Assembly (NCBI GenBank): GCA_963719855.1
Contig: CAVRDK010000004.1
Span: 806,001-870,000 of the forward strand
Direction of reading: 5' to 3'
DNA: 64,000 nt
From: CAIQPV01 sp963719855
Lineage (GTDB): Bacteria > Pseudomonadota > Gammaproteobacteria > Burkholderiales > Gallionellaceae
Shown here: one piece after another, positions 16,568 to 25,954 of the stretch
Layout: each line of letters begins with the position of its first letter
Position numbering within the stretch: position 1 is the first letter of the stretch
The notes under the pieces: generated by a model
What the model was told of the DNA's origin: nothing
The model's database searches: none
What the model saw: the letters and a program-made list of their open reading frames with translations, nothing else
Position numbers and translations under genes: made by a program

Positions 16568-18760
16568 ATGAAAAACTTGAGAATCAGAATCCAGTTGTTT
16601 GCCATCATGGGATTTACTGCTTTGCTGCTTATCGGCATGGAGGTTGGCGCTTTGGATGCTCTCAACCGCACCAACGAGTCGGCGGAAAATCTTTATAAGG
16701 AAGGTTTTATTCCCGTCGCCAGCATGACTGCCGTCAACGAGACTCTGCTCAGAAACCGGGCAATCTTCGCCGATCTCCTGATTTCATCGGCTTCACCGGA
16801 GGCAATCAAGGCGGAAACAGACGAGGTGGAGAAAAACATTGCCTTGGTTACCCGGGAATGGAAACTTTTCCGCAGCACGCTACGGTCTGACGAAGAAAAA
16901 GATTTGGCAAGAGATTTTGATGAGGCGCGCGCCAAGTGGCTCGATGCAGGTCTCTTACCCGCCATGGCGGCGCTCCGCGCGGGTAAGAGGGATCAGGCCG
17001 TAGCAATTTACCATGACACCGCGACTGCCGAATTCAACCGGATGAAGTTAAGCGCGGATGGCTTGACCGAGTTGCGCAACAAGCAAGGCCAAAAAGTATT
17101 TTCTGAAAACCAGACGCGCTTCACTACGTCACGCGGCAGACTGATCCTGACCGGGTTGCTCGGGTTCGGCATTATCCTGTTTGCCGGTTACATGGTAATA
17201 CGTGCCGTGGGACAGCCACTGGACGACATCGTGGCCGCGACGAGGCGCCTGGCCGTCGGCGAAACCTCGGCACGGATCGACAACCCCACAGATAACGAAA
17301 TTGGTCGGGTTGCCGCTGCTTTCAACCTCATGGCACAGAAACTGGCAGAGCATGTCGCCGAAATCAACGAGAACCGGGCGCGAATGGAAGCGGTACAGAA
17401 TACTGCCATGCTCGGCATCATCACCATTGCGCCAAACGGCATTATCGAAACCAGCAACCCCGCCTTGGGCAACCTGTTCGGCTATGCATCGCAGGAGTTG
17501 GTCGGGCATAACGTCAGCATGCTGATGCCTAACCCCTTCCGCGACAACCACGACAATTACATGGAAAGCTACCTGCGTACAGGCGAGCGCAAAATTCTGG
17601 GCGTGGGGCGTGAGGTGGTGGGTCAACGCAAAAATGGCGAAATCTTCCCGATAAAATTACTGGTGAGCGAGGTGAAACAGAGCGGCAAACACTTCTTCGT
17701 CGGCATGATCGAAGATATTACCGCGCGCAAACAAGCTGAAGATGCGCTGGTCAAATTCAGCGCCGATATCAAGAGCAAGGTAGATGTTTTGCTCGGCGCG
17801 GTGTCGCGAGTTCGCGACGGCGACCTGACCACACAAATCGGCTTCGAGGGCGAAGACAGCATTGGTCAGTTGTCATCTGCACTGCAACACACCATCGACA
17901 AACTCGCAGCCCTGCTCGCCAAGGTGCAGGAGGCAGGCATTCTGGTAACGTCCTCTGCCACCGAGATTGCCGCGACGGCCCGGGAACAGGAGGCAACGAT
18001 GACCGAGCAGGCCGCCTCCTCCAACGAGATTGCCGCTTCCACCAAGGAAATTTCCGCTACTGCACGCGAACTGGTAAAAACCATGGATGAGGCGATCCAT
18101 ATCGCCGAGGAAACCGGACATCGCGCAGCAGAGGGACAAAGCGGCCTTGCGCGCATGGAGCACACCATGAGCCGTCTGGTGGACGCATCCGGCTCTATCG
18201 TTGCCAAGCTGGCAGTGATGAATGAAAAGGCGGGAAATATTAACTCGGTGGTATCCACCATTACTAAGGTAGCTGACCAGACCAATCTGCTATCCCTCAA
18301 TGCCGCAATCGAGGCAGAAAAGGCCGGCGAATACGGCAAGGGCTTCTCTGTCGTAGCCACGGAAATCCGTCGGCTCGCTGACCAGACCGCCGTCGCCACC
18401 TGGGATATCGAGCAGATGCTGAAAGAAATGCAGTCGGCAGTGTCGGCGGGAGTAATGAGCATGGATAAATTTTCCGAGGAAATTCGCCGCAACGTGGATG
18501 AGGTCAAACAGATATCCGGCCAGCTTGGCACCGTGATCGAACAGGTGCAAACGCTGGCGCCGCGCTTTGAGATCGTCTATCAGGGCATGCAGGCGCAATC
18601 CAGCGGCGCCGAGCAGATCACTCAGACTATGATGCAATTTAACGAATCGATGCAGCAGACCGCAGAAACGTTGCGCAATACCCGGCAGTCCATTGACCTG
18701 CTCAACAACGCCGCGCACAACCTGCAAAGCGGAGTATCGCATTTCAGAGTGATAGCCTAG
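16568..18760 (+). CDS. wspA: WspA-type methyl-accepting chemoreceptor with an added FixL-like PAS domain
   Basis: 730 residues. TM1 is about 8-28; a periplasmic four-helix-bundle sensor follows (about 30-190); TM2 is about 192-212; HAMP is about 213-266; a PAS domain is about 272-392; the cytoplasmic signalling hairpin ends near 725 with the tip EAEKAGEYGKGFSVVA, which is typical of WspA. Pseudomonas WspA has no PAS domain. The PAS here has NHDNY with His328 and GVGRE with Arg348, the same spacing (20) as haem-ligand His200 and Arg220 of Bradyrhizobium FixL. It starts the wsp operon and should activate WspE kinase. There is no C-terminal CheR-tethering pentapeptide. Haem binding is inferred. 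Confidence 0.9.
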   Translation: MKNLRIRIQLFAIMGFTALLLIGMEVGALDALNRTNESAENLYKEGFIPVASMTAVNETLLRNRAIFADLLISSASPEAIKAETDEVEKNIALVTREWKLFRSTLRSDEEKDLARDFDEARAKWLDAGLLPAMAALRAGKRDQAVAIYHDTATAEFNRMKLSADGLTELRNKQGQKVFSENQTRFTTSRGRLILTGLLGFGIILFAGYMVIRAVGQPLDDIVAATRRLAVGETSARIDNPTDNEIGRVAAAFNLMAQKLAEHVAEINENRARMEAVQNTAMLGIITIAPNGIIETSNPALGNLFGYASQELVGHNVSMLMPNPFRDNHDNYMESYLRTGERKILGVGREVVGQRKNGEIFPIKLLVSEVKQSGKHFFVGMIEDITARKQAEDALVKFSADIKSKVDVLLGAVSRVRDGDLTTQIGFEGEDSIGQLSSALQHTIDKLAALLAKVQEAGILVTSSATEIAATAREQEATMTEQAASSNEIAASTKEISATARELVKTMDEAIHIAEETGHRAAEGQSGLARMEHTMSRLVDASGSIVAKLAVMNEKAGNINSVVSTITKVADQTNLLSLNAAIEAEKAGEYGKGFSVVATEIRRLADQTAVATWDIEQMLKEMQSAVSAGVMSMDKFSEEIRRNVDEVKQISGQLGTVIEQVQTLAPRFEIVYQGMQAQSSGAEQITQTMMQFNESMQQTAETLRNTRQSIDLLNNAAHNLQSGVSHFRVIA

Positions 18761-18769
18761 GCCACCGCC

Positions 18770-19225
18770 ATGCTTGTCATGCTGTTTTCCATCGGTGACG
18801 ACCGCTATGCCTTGCCGGCTGCAGAAGTATTTGAAATCACACCCGTGCTGAGACTGAAGAAGATACCCTCCGCGCCAAATTATGTCGCCGGACTGTGCAA
18901 CTTCCGGGGCAAACCGATTCCGGTGCTGGATCTGTGTGCGTTGGCTCAGGGCGTAGCTTGCCAATTGCTGCTCAGCACCCGCATGATCGTGGTCAATTAC
19001 ATTCTCGACAATGGCAGCGTTAAACCACTTGGTCTGCTTGCCGAACATGCCACAGAAACCGCATTCATCCAGGAAGCCGATCTGCAACAACCCGGCGTTC
19101 AAGCGCAAAACGCCCCTTATCTCGGCAAAGTGGCGATTAGCTCGGGCGAACTGGTGCAAATGGTGGAGGTGGATGAGTTGCTCACCCCGGAAGTCATTGC
19201 CTTGCTATTCCGGGAGGGCAAGTGA
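18770..19225 (+). CDS. wspB: CheW-like coupling protein
   Basis: 151 residues, a single CheW domain: MLFSIGDDRYALPAAEVFEI, then VPLRKIP-type spacing (LKKIPSAPNYVAGLCNFRGKPIPVLDL) and LGLLAEHATETAFI. It would couple WspA to the histidine kinase WspE. Starts 10 bases after wspA; its TGA overlaps the GTG of the next gene. Confidence 0.9.
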   Translation: MLVMLFSIGDDRYALPAAEVFEITPVLRLKKIPSAPNYVAGLCNFRGKPIPVLDLCALAQGVACQLLLSTRMIVVNYILDNGSVKPLGLLAEHATETAFIQEADLQQPGVQAQNAPYLGKVAISSGELVQMVEVDELLTPEVIALLFREGK

Positions 19226-20484
19226 ATCTGCAGCAAGAGATTACCGCTATGCTGCACAACGCAATGGGCTTTGATGCCGCTGCATTGAGCGAGTCCGCCG
19301 TCTGTCGGGCGGTGAAAAAACGCATGGCACAGTGCGGGCAGCATAACGAGTCCTCTTACCTGATACACCTGAAGGCTTCGCTGCTGGAACTGGCGCAGTT
19401 GATCGAAGAACTGGTAGTGCCGGAAACCTGGTTCTTCCGCGATGGCAAGCCATTTGAAACGCTGCAACGTTACGTCATGGAAGAATGGCTCGCGGCCAAT
19501 CCGGAACGCCAGCTACGCTTGCTCAGCGTCCCTTGTTCCAGCGGCGAGGAACCCTATTCTGCGGTAATGGCCCTGCTTGATGCGGGATTGTTGCCGGAAC
19601 GCATTTATGTCGAGGGAATAGATATAAGCAATGTCGCCCTAGCCAAAGCGCAACAAGGGCTTTATGGAAAAAACTCTTTTCGTGGTGTATCCCCGTGCTT
19701 GCAGGAACGCCATTTTACCAACACACCACATGGCTGGTTGTTAAATGAGCCAATACGCAAGCTGGTTAATTTTGCTCAAGGTAACCTGCTGAACAGCGAT
19801 TTTGCTCTGGCGCGCGGCAGTTATGACGTTATTTTATGTCGCAACCTGCTGATTTATTTCGACGACAAAAACCGCGAACAGGCATTATTGGCGCTCGACC
19901 GGATGCTGTTGCCACAGGGGATACTCTTCGTCGGTCACGCGGAAAGCGCGCCGGTGCTGGATAAGTTCTTCGCACCCATTTTTTCGTCACAGGCCTTTGC
20001 TTACCGCAAAAAGAATACGTGTCCGGCAAGGGAAAATTCTCCGCTAGCGAGCTCAAGAGATAACTCAGGCCGCAGGAAACAGCCACAACCCCTTGTGCCG
20101 AAAAAACCGATCAGCCCCTTACGTCCGCTTGCTCAGGCGGTATCGGACATCGGTAAGGAGCAGTACACCCTGAACGCCTTGGAGCAAGCGCAGCAATATG
20201 CCGACCAAGGCAAGTTATCCGATGCAGCGGCACTATGCGAAAGATTCTTGCGCGAGCAAGGGGCATCCGCCCAAGCTTATTTTCTGCTCGGCTTGGTGCA
20301 TGATGCAGGGTGCGAGGCTGAGAATGCCAGAGCATACTTCAACAAGGCGGTGTATCTGGAGCCGAATCACTACGAGGCGCTGGTGCAACTGGCTCTGTTG
20401 GAAGAACGCCAGGGCGAAGCACACAACGCAGCACAGCTACGAAAGAGGGCGCAGCGGGCGGCGCTGCGGCGGGGTAAACAATGA
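19222..20484 (+). CDS. wspC: CheR-type methyltransferase with C-terminal TPR
   Basis: 420 residues from a GTG overlapping wspB's stop. The N-terminal CheR domain shows LVVPETWFFRDGKPFETL, LLSVPCSSGEEPYSAVMAL (SAM-binding), YVEGIDISNVALAKA, and VILCRNLLIYFDDKNRE. A basic, proline-rich linker leads to TPR-like repeats (about 315-415: ALEQAQQYADQGKLSDAAAL, AYFLLGLVHDA, YFNKAVYLEPNHYEALVQLAL). It methylates WspA glutamates. The CheR-TPR architecture is the WspC hallmark. Confidence 0.92.
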   Translation: MNLQQEITAMLHNAMGFDAAALSESAVCRAVKKRMAQCGQHNESSYLIHLKASLLELAQLIEELVVPETWFFRDGKPFETLQRYVMEEWLAANPERQLRLLSVPCSSGEEPYSAVMALLDAGLLPERIYVEGIDISNVALAKAQQGLYGKNSFRGVSPCLQERHFTNTPHGWLLNEPIRKLVNFAQGNLLNSDFALARGSYDVILCRNLLIYFDDKNREQALLALDRMLLPQGILFVGHAESAPVLDKFFAPIFSSQAFAYRKKNTCPARENSPLASSRDNSGRRKQPQPLVPKKPISPLRPLAQAVSDIGKEQYTLNALEQAQQYADQGKLSDAAALCERFLREQGASAQAYFLLGLVHDAGCEAENARAYFNKAVYLEPNHYEALVQLALLEERQGEAHNAAQLRKRAQRAALRRGKQ

Positions 20485-21170
20485 GCGCCTTGCCGACTTC
20501 TATGGAAATCGTTGACTGCTGGAACCGGAATGGTGTGTGGGGCCGCGAGAGGCCGCGCTGCTCCAAATTGGAACTGGTCATTCACTGCTACAACTGCGAG
20601 GTGTACCGGGCAGCGGGACGCGCGATGCACGCTCGGCCGCTACCTAATGGCTACCAGAAGGAATGGACCGGCATCATCGCCAGCCGTAAACAGGCCCAGA
20701 CACGAACCGGCCTGGCAGCAGTCGTTTTTCGCATCGGGCGGGAATGGCTAGCGCTACCTGCGGGATTGGTGGAAGAAATCGTTGAACGGCGCACGGTGCA
20801 TAGCCTGCCGCAGCGTTCTTCACCGATTCTACTGGGCTTGGTAAATATCCGTGGCAAGCTGCAACTATGTGTTTCAATCGCCGCATTACTGGGAATTGAG
20901 GCAGATGGTGGCGCGCAGCAGGAAAAAGAGCATCGCATCATTTATCCGCGCATGCTGGTCATGCACGACGAGCAACGCTGCTTCGTCTTCGCGGTGGACG
21001 AAGTGCTGGGTACCCACCGCTATGCGGCAAACGATCTGGAAAGCCTGCCCTCCACCCTGACCGGGGCGCTGACCAAATACAGTACCGGTGCTCTCAAACT
21101 TGGCGAAAAAAATATCGGTTTTATTGATCCTGAACTGCTGCGCTACGCTTTTTCCAGGTGCCTGACATGA
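20481..21170 (+). CDS. wspD: CheW-like coupling protein with N-terminal extension
   Basis: 229 residues. The first ~65 residues have a WspD-type extension with the WNRNGVWG and CYNCEVYRAAGR motifs, and the CheW domain follows (VVFRIGREWLALPAGLVEEI, LPQRSSPILLGLVNIRGKLQLCVSI). It overlaps wspC by 4 bases (ATGA) and wspE similarly. Second adaptor between WspA and WspE. Confidence 0.9.
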   Translation: MSALPTSMEIVDCWNRNGVWGRERPRCSKLELVIHCYNCEVYRAAGRAMHARPLPNGYQKEWTGIIASRKQAQTRTGLAAVVFRIGREWLALPAGLVEEIVERRTVHSLPQRSSPILLGLVNIRGKLQLCVSIAALLGIEADGGAQQEKEHRIIYPRMLVMHDEQRCFVFAVDEVLGTHRYAANDLESLPSTLTGALTKYSTGALKLGEKNIGFIDPELLRYAFSRCLT

Positions 21171-23407
21171 GCGGCGGCGGGAAACACGCTCCCGACTCGA
21201 TGCTGGAATTGTTCCAGACCGAGGTGGCAAGCCAGGCCGGTGCACTTTCCAGTAAGTTGCTGGAGTTGGAGCGCAACCCCCGCAGCGTAAGCCTTCTCGA
21301 ACCGTTGATGCGCGCTGCGCACTCGATCAAGGGCGCGGCACGTATCGTCAACCACCCCATGGCCGTGACGGTTTCGCATGCATTGGAGGATGTCTTTGTC
21401 GCCGCGCAAAATCACGACATTACGTTGGACGCACATAACATTGACGTGCTCCTCAAGGGCGTAGATACGCTAATCCGGCTATCACGCTTGCCAGTGGAAG
21501 AGGTCACCGGTGACCAGGAATCTCCAGAGCGAACCAAAGTTGAAGTCATAGTCACCGCCATCAGAGACATCTTGAGCACGGGAACGGCAACCGAGCCAGA
21601 AACGGCGCCGGTTACCAAGGCCGTCGAATCTGCCCCCACCGAGCGCGAGGAAACCGCCGGGAAGCGGGTGCTGCGGGTGAACGCGGCGAATCTCGACGAG
21701 TTGATGGGATTGGCCGGTGAAGCACTGGTGGAAACCAGGCGGCTGCAACCTTTCACCGCCGCCCTGTTACGCTTGAAACGGCGCCAGACCGAACTGGGAA
21801 CCGTACTCGACCAGCTCAATGAAACCTTGCTAGCAACCGAAATAAACGAACGCAGCGCCGATTACCTGCGCCAAGCTCAGCAATTGGCGCTGAAATGCCG
21901 CAAAACGCTGGCGGAGCAACTGGCTCAACTGGAACAGTTCGACCGCCGCTCCAGCTACCTTGCCAATCAGATATACCACCAAGCCAGCGCCAGCCGGATG
22001 CGCCCATTCGCCGAGGGGGTGAGCGGAATGCCGCGCATGATCCGCGACCTGGCCCGCACACTGGGCAAGGAAGTCAGGCTTGAAATCGATGGACTGGAAA
22101 CTCTGGTTGATCGCGATATCCTGGAAAAAATCGAGTCTCCACTCAACCATCTGCTGACCAACGCGCTCGACCACGGCATTGAATTCAGTGAAGAGCGGCT
22201 GGCGGCCGGAAAGTCGGCCGAAGGCGTGATTCGTCTTGAAGCTCACCACAGTGCAGGAATGCTGATTATTACCGTCAGCGACGATGGCATGGGAATTCCA
22301 TTGGAATTGCTGCGCCGGGCAGTGGTGGAGAAAAAGCTGAGCAGCGCCGAGATGGTAGCAAGCATGAGCGAAAGCGAGTTGCTCGAATTCCTCTTCCTTC
22401 CCAAGTTTTCCATGAAAGACGTGGTGACTGAAATTTCCGGCCGTGGCGTTGGTCTTGATGTGGTGTTGTCCGCCATCCAACATGTACGCGGCGCGATCAG
22501 GATTATCAATACGGCTGGGCGAGGCACCCGCTTTCAACTCCAGTTGCCGCTCACACTTTCGGTGGTACAGGGGCTGCTGGTCAGCATTTCTGGCGAACCC
22601 TACGCGTTTCCGCTGGCGCGCATCGATCGCACCCTCAAGCTAAACGCGACAGAAATTTTTTCGCTGGAAGGGCGCGAATATTTCCTCATGGACGGCGAAC
22701 GTATCGGGTTGGTGGCAGCGTACCAGGTATTCGGCCTGACCACCCCGAGCGAAGCGCCGGAGGATACTTATGCCGTAGTGGTAATCAGCGACCGCCACAA
22801 CCGCTTCGGCGTGGTGGTGGATCGCTTTCTCGGCGAACGCAGCCTGGTGGTGCAGGCCCTCGACCCGCGCCTCGGCAAGATCAAGGACATCAGTTCTGCA
22901 ACCCTGATGGAAAACGGAGATCCTGCGTTGATCGTTGATGTTGACGACCTGGTGCGCTCGATCGATAAACTGGTTTCCTTCGGCCACCTCGACAAAATGG
23001 AACAATCGCACGCCAAGGCGGATGCAACGGCCAAGCGCGTGCTGGTGGTGGACGATTCCTTCACGGTGCGCGAAGTTGAGCGCAAACTGCTGGAGAACAG
23101 CGGCTATCAGGTAGATGTGGCGGTGGACGGCATGGACGGCTGGAATGCAGTTCGCACCGGTAGCTACGATCTGGTGGTGAGCGACATCGATATGCCGCGC
23201 ATGAATGGCATCGAATTGGTCAACCTGATCCGCAAGGATCAGGCGCTGAAAAATCTTCCGATCATGATCGTTTCCTACAAAGACCGCGAGGAAGACCGCC
23301 GCAGCGGGCTGGAGGCGGGAGCCAATTATTATTTTACCAAGGGCAGCTTCCACGACGAAGCCCTGCTCGAAGCAGTTATCGACCTGATAGGAGAAGCAGC
23401 ACAGTGA
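21167..23407 (+). CDS. wspE: Hybrid CheA-type histidine kinase with receiver domain
   Basis: 746 residues from the ATG at 21167, overlapping the wspD stop (an in-frame GTG at 21158 is less likely). Domains in order: Hpt with MRAAHSIKGAARIV (phospho-His52), dimerisation helices, HATPase with LLTNALDHGIEFSEER (N box), VSDDGMGIP (G1) and GRGVGLDVV (G2), CheW-like domain, then a C-terminal receiver with LVVDDSFTVREVE and SDIDMPRMNG (phospho-Asp673). It autophosphorylates under WspA control and passes phosphate to WspR and WspF. Confidence 0.95.
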   Translation: MSGGGKHAPDSMLELFQTEVASQAGALSSKLLELERNPRSVSLLEPLMRAAHSIKGAARIVNHPMAVTVSHALEDVFVAAQNHDITLDAHNIDVLLKGVDTLIRLSRLPVEEVTGDQESPERTKVEVIVTAIRDILSTGTATEPETAPVTKAVESAPTEREETAGKRVLRVNAANLDELMGLAGEALVETRRLQPFTAALLRLKRRQTELGTVLDQLNETLLATEINERSADYLRQAQQLALKCRKTLAEQLAQLEQFDRRSSYLANQIYHQASASRMRPFAEGVSGMPRMIRDLARTLGKEVRLEIDGLETLVDRDILEKIESPLNHLLTNALDHGIEFSEERLAAGKSAEGVIRLEAHHSAGMLIITVSDDGMGIPLELLRRAVVEKKLSSAEMVASMSESELLEFLFLPKFSMKDVVTEISGRGVGLDVVLSAIQHVRGAIRIINTAGRGTRFQLQLPLTLSVVQGLLVSISGEPYAFPLARIDRTLKLNATEIFSLEGREYFLMDGERIGLVAAYQVFGLTTPSEAPEDTYAVVVISDRHNRFGVVVDRFLGERSLVVQALDPRLGKIKDISSATLMENGDPALIVDVDDLVRSIDKLVSFGHLDKMEQSHAKADATAKRVLVVDDSFTVREVERKLLENSGYQVDVAVDGMDGWNAVRTGSYDLVVSDIDMPRMNGIELVNLIRKDQALKNLPIMIVSYKDREEDRRSGLEAGANYYFTKGSFHDEALLEAVIDLIGEAAQ

Positions 23408-24477
23408 GAATCGCCATTGTCAACGATTCCAATATCGCCATTGAAGCGCTTCGCCGCGTACTGGCCACATCATCCGCGCATGAGATAGCCTGGGTGGCCT
23501 ACAACGGTATCGAAGCGGTGGCAAAATGCGCCGTCGACACTCCCGACCTGGTGCTGATGGATATTTACATGCCGGCCATGGATGGCGTCGAAACTACCCG
23601 TCAGATCATGAAAAGATCGCCCTGCGCAGTAGTGGTGGTCACTACCGATGTTATGGACAGCTCTGCGCGAGTATTTGAAGCAATGGCTGCAGGTGCGCTG
23701 GACGCAGTTAATACGCCGGCACTGGGGATGGGCATGGATAGCGAAGGAATCCAGCCCTTGCTGAAGAAAATCGAGAATATCGCACTACTGATCGGCGCGC
23801 CCCCCAAACCAGTCCTGCGAAATACGGCTCCAGCCAACCGGACACAATCAAGCTTTAACAGCTTGATTGCCATCGGCGCTTCCACGGGGGGACCAAGCGC
23901 GCTCGCCACTATCCTTTCTCACCTCCCCGCTGACTTGCCCGCCAAACTGGTAATCATTCAGCACGTGGATGCACAGTTCACGCCCAATCTGGTGACCTGG
24001 TTATCCCGGCAATGCGCATTACGTGTGCGGATGGCGCGGGAAGGCGACGTGCCTGAAGTAGGCACGGTACTGATTGCAGCGACCAACGACCACTTGACCA
24101 TGACGCCGAACCATGTCCTGCACTATACGCCCCACCCCAGGGAATATCCCTACCGGCCATCAGTGGATGTATTCTTCGAGAGTATTCTGCAATGCAGCAG
24201 CAAACAGTCGGCGGCAGTATTGCTGACAGGAATGGGACGTGACGGCGCACGCGGCTTGTCACAGCTGCGAAAAGCGGGCTGGTATACCCTTGCCCAAAAT
24301 GAGGCCAGCTGCGCGGTTTATGGCATGCCGAAAGCAGCGGCTGAATTGGGGGCGGCGATGGAAATTTTGCCGCCAGAAAAAATTGCCGAAGCAATCACCC
24401 GGTTTGTCCAAAAGAACGCTAAACTGGCAACAGTAAACAGCAATCCTGCTCCCATCATTGCTCACCGCGCCTTTTAG
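23404..24477 (+). CDS. wspF: CheB-type methylesterase response regulator
   Basis: 357 residues from a GTG overlapping wspE's stop. A receiver domain (VNDSNIAIEALRRVL, LVLMDIYMPAMDGVE with the phospho-Asp) and a CheB_methylest domain with IGASTGGPSALATIL (catalytic Ser), IIQHVDAQFTPNL (His) and LTGMGRDGARGL (Asp). It demethylates WspA, resetting the pathway. In Pseudomonas, loss of WspF locks Wsp on and gives wrinkly colonies. Confidence 0.94.
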   Translation: MRIAIVNDSNIAIEALRRVLATSSAHEIAWVAYNGIEAVAKCAVDTPDLVLMDIYMPAMDGVETTRQIMKRSPCAVVVVTTDVMDSSARVFEAMAAGALDAVNTPALGMGMDSEGIQPLLKKIENIALLIGAPPKPVLRNTAPANRTQSSFNSLIAIGASTGGPSALATILSHLPADLPAKLVIIQHVDAQFTPNLVTWLSRQCALRVRMAREGDVPEVGTVLIAATNDHLTMTPNHVLHYTPHPREYPYRPSVDVFFESILQCSSKQSAAVLLTGMGRDGARGLSQLRKAGWYTLAQNEASCAVYGMPKAAAELGAAMEILPPEKIAEAITRFVQKNAKLATVNSNPAPIIAHRAF

Positions 24478-24571
24478 CTTGTAGCGGGTAGCTTGTAGCA
24501 GGTAAGTCGCGCTATGTGCGTTTTGGTTTGGCTACTCGCCACCAGCTGCCAGCTAAAAAAGTGAGGGAAAC

Positions 24572-25588
24572 ATGTCAGAGCCCTATGAAGCGCATAACGA
24601 AGAACGGGGTCTCCCGAAATACCCCATCATCGTCTTGCTGGTGGACGACCAGTCTTTTGTCGCCGAGGCGATCCGACAGCAGTTGGAAGACGACCCCGAA
24701 ATTAACTTTCATTACTGTGCCATACCCGATCAGGCCATTCCCACCGCGCTCGAAATACGTCCCACCGTTATTCTGCTCGACTTGGTGATGCCCGATGTGG
24801 ACGGCTTGGCCCTGCTGCGCTATTTTAGGTCCAATCCGGAAATCCGTGACGTGCCGGTGATTGTACTGTCTTCTCGCGGCGAAGCCAGAGTCAAGGCGGA
24901 TGCTTTTGAAGCCGGCGCGAACGATTATCTTATCAAGCTTCCAGACCGGATTGAGATGTTGGCGCGCATACGTTACCACTCCAACGCCTACATCATGAAG
25001 CTGCAACGGGACGAAGCTTACCGCGCACTACGCGAAAGTCAGAAAAAACTGGCAGAAACCAATCTGGAGTTGATGCGTCTAGCCAATTTCGACAGTCTGA
25101 CCGGGCTTGCCAACCGGCGCCATTTCGACGAAAGCCTGAATATCGAATGGAAGCGGGCAATGCGTAACCGCGTACCCATGTCGGTGATGATGCTCGACAT
25201 TGACTACTTCAAGTCTTACAACGACACTTATGGTCACCTGAAAGGTGACGAGGTATTGCGGAAAGTTGCAGGAGTCATTGAGAAAAGCCTGATGCGTCCG
25301 GCAGATCTGGCTTACCGATATGGGGGCGAGGAATTCGTCCTTATCCTGCCTGAAATAGATATAACCGGTGCCGGGGTGCTTGCAGAAAACATCCGCAAAA
25401 ACGTCGAGGCGCTTGATATTCCACACGAAGGATCGAAAATCGCTCCCCGCCTAACCATAAGCATCGGCATCGCATCCATCGTTCCAGCAAGCAATGACAT
25501 GCCGGCAACTTTGGTCAGTCTGGCTGATGCCGCTCTTTATCGCGCCAAGGATGGTGGTCGTAATCAGGTAGTGGAAAGTGTGGGATAG
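24572..25588 (+). CDS. wspR: Receiver-GGDEF diguanylate cyclase
   Basis: 338 residues. The receiver (IVLLVDDQSFVAEAIRQQL, VILLDLVMPDVDGLALL, VLSSRG, and the Lys in DYLIKLPDRIEM) is joined by a helical stalk to a GGDEF domain with LANFDSLTGLANRRHFD, MLDIDYFKSYNDTYGH and YRYGGEEFVLILPE. An inhibitory I-site R-P-A-D lies five residues before GGEEF, so feedback inhibition by c-di-GMP is expected. It follows wspF by 94 bp of A/G-rich sequence with short direct repeats. A strong terminator lies 46 bp downstream. Confidence 0.95.
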   Translation: MSEPYEAHNEERGLPKYPIIVLLVDDQSFVAEAIRQQLEDDPEINFHYCAIPDQAIPTALEIRPTVILLDLVMPDVDGLALLRYFRSNPEIRDVPVIVLSSRGEARVKADAFEAGANDYLIKLPDRIEMLARIRYHSNAYIMKLQRDEAYRALRESQKKLAETNLELMRLANFDSLTGLANRRHFDESLNIEWKRAMRNRVPMSVMMLDIDYFKSYNDTYGHLKGDEVLRKVAGVIEKSLMRPADLAYRYGGEEFVLILPEIDITGAGVLAENIRKNVEALDIPHEGSKIAPRLTISIGIASIVPASNDMPATLVSLADAALYRAKDGGRNQVVESVG

Positions 25589-25634
25589 AAAACATCAACC
25601 CATTTCTTCGACGATACATAAAGGTCTAGTAATG

Positions 25635-25670
25635 AAAAAACCCACTAATGTTTTGAATTAGTGGGTTTTT
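25635..25670. terminator. Bidirectional rho-independent terminator after wspR
   Basis: A 14-bp stem (AACCCACTAAT paired with ATTAGTGGGTT, extended by A and T runs) and a 7-base loop, with T-runs on both strands. It can end wspR on the plus strand and tRNA-Thr-type transcription from the minus strand. A diverged copy stands at 28390-28424 next to the intact tRNA. Confidence 0.85.
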
Positions 25671-25672
25671 AT

Positions 25673-25718
25673 TGGTGCCGCTTGACGGACTCGAACTGTC
25701 GACCTACCGCTTACAAGG
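25673..25718 (-). repeat. 46-bp partial copy of the tRNA-Thr 3' end (distal attachment site)
   Basis: Identical over 46 bp to 28428-28473, the 3' part of the intact tRNA-Thr including CCA, T arm and half the anticodon stem. Identity stops abruptly at 25719. Such a partial 3' copy facing an intact tRNA is the standard trace of tyrosine-recombinase integration. Just beyond it is the direct repeat GGGCATAAAA-GGGCATAAA, possibly an integrase arm site. Confidence 0.8.
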
Positions 25719-25954
25719 GCATAAAAGGGCATAAATTAAAAAACCACATCGCTGCGATCCTTGATTTTACAGGGAATTGGCTAATCTGATGACACTCCGC
25801 ACGTAAGGCGGTATGCCATCTTTTATTTCCCATTTTTATTACAATACTGAGTTTTTGCACATAAATTTGACCCACCTAATGCAATAAATTGCATCCAAAT
25901 TTGACCCACGTATAGATACTGTCCTGCTCAATATTTGAGCGGGAGTAAACAGGA

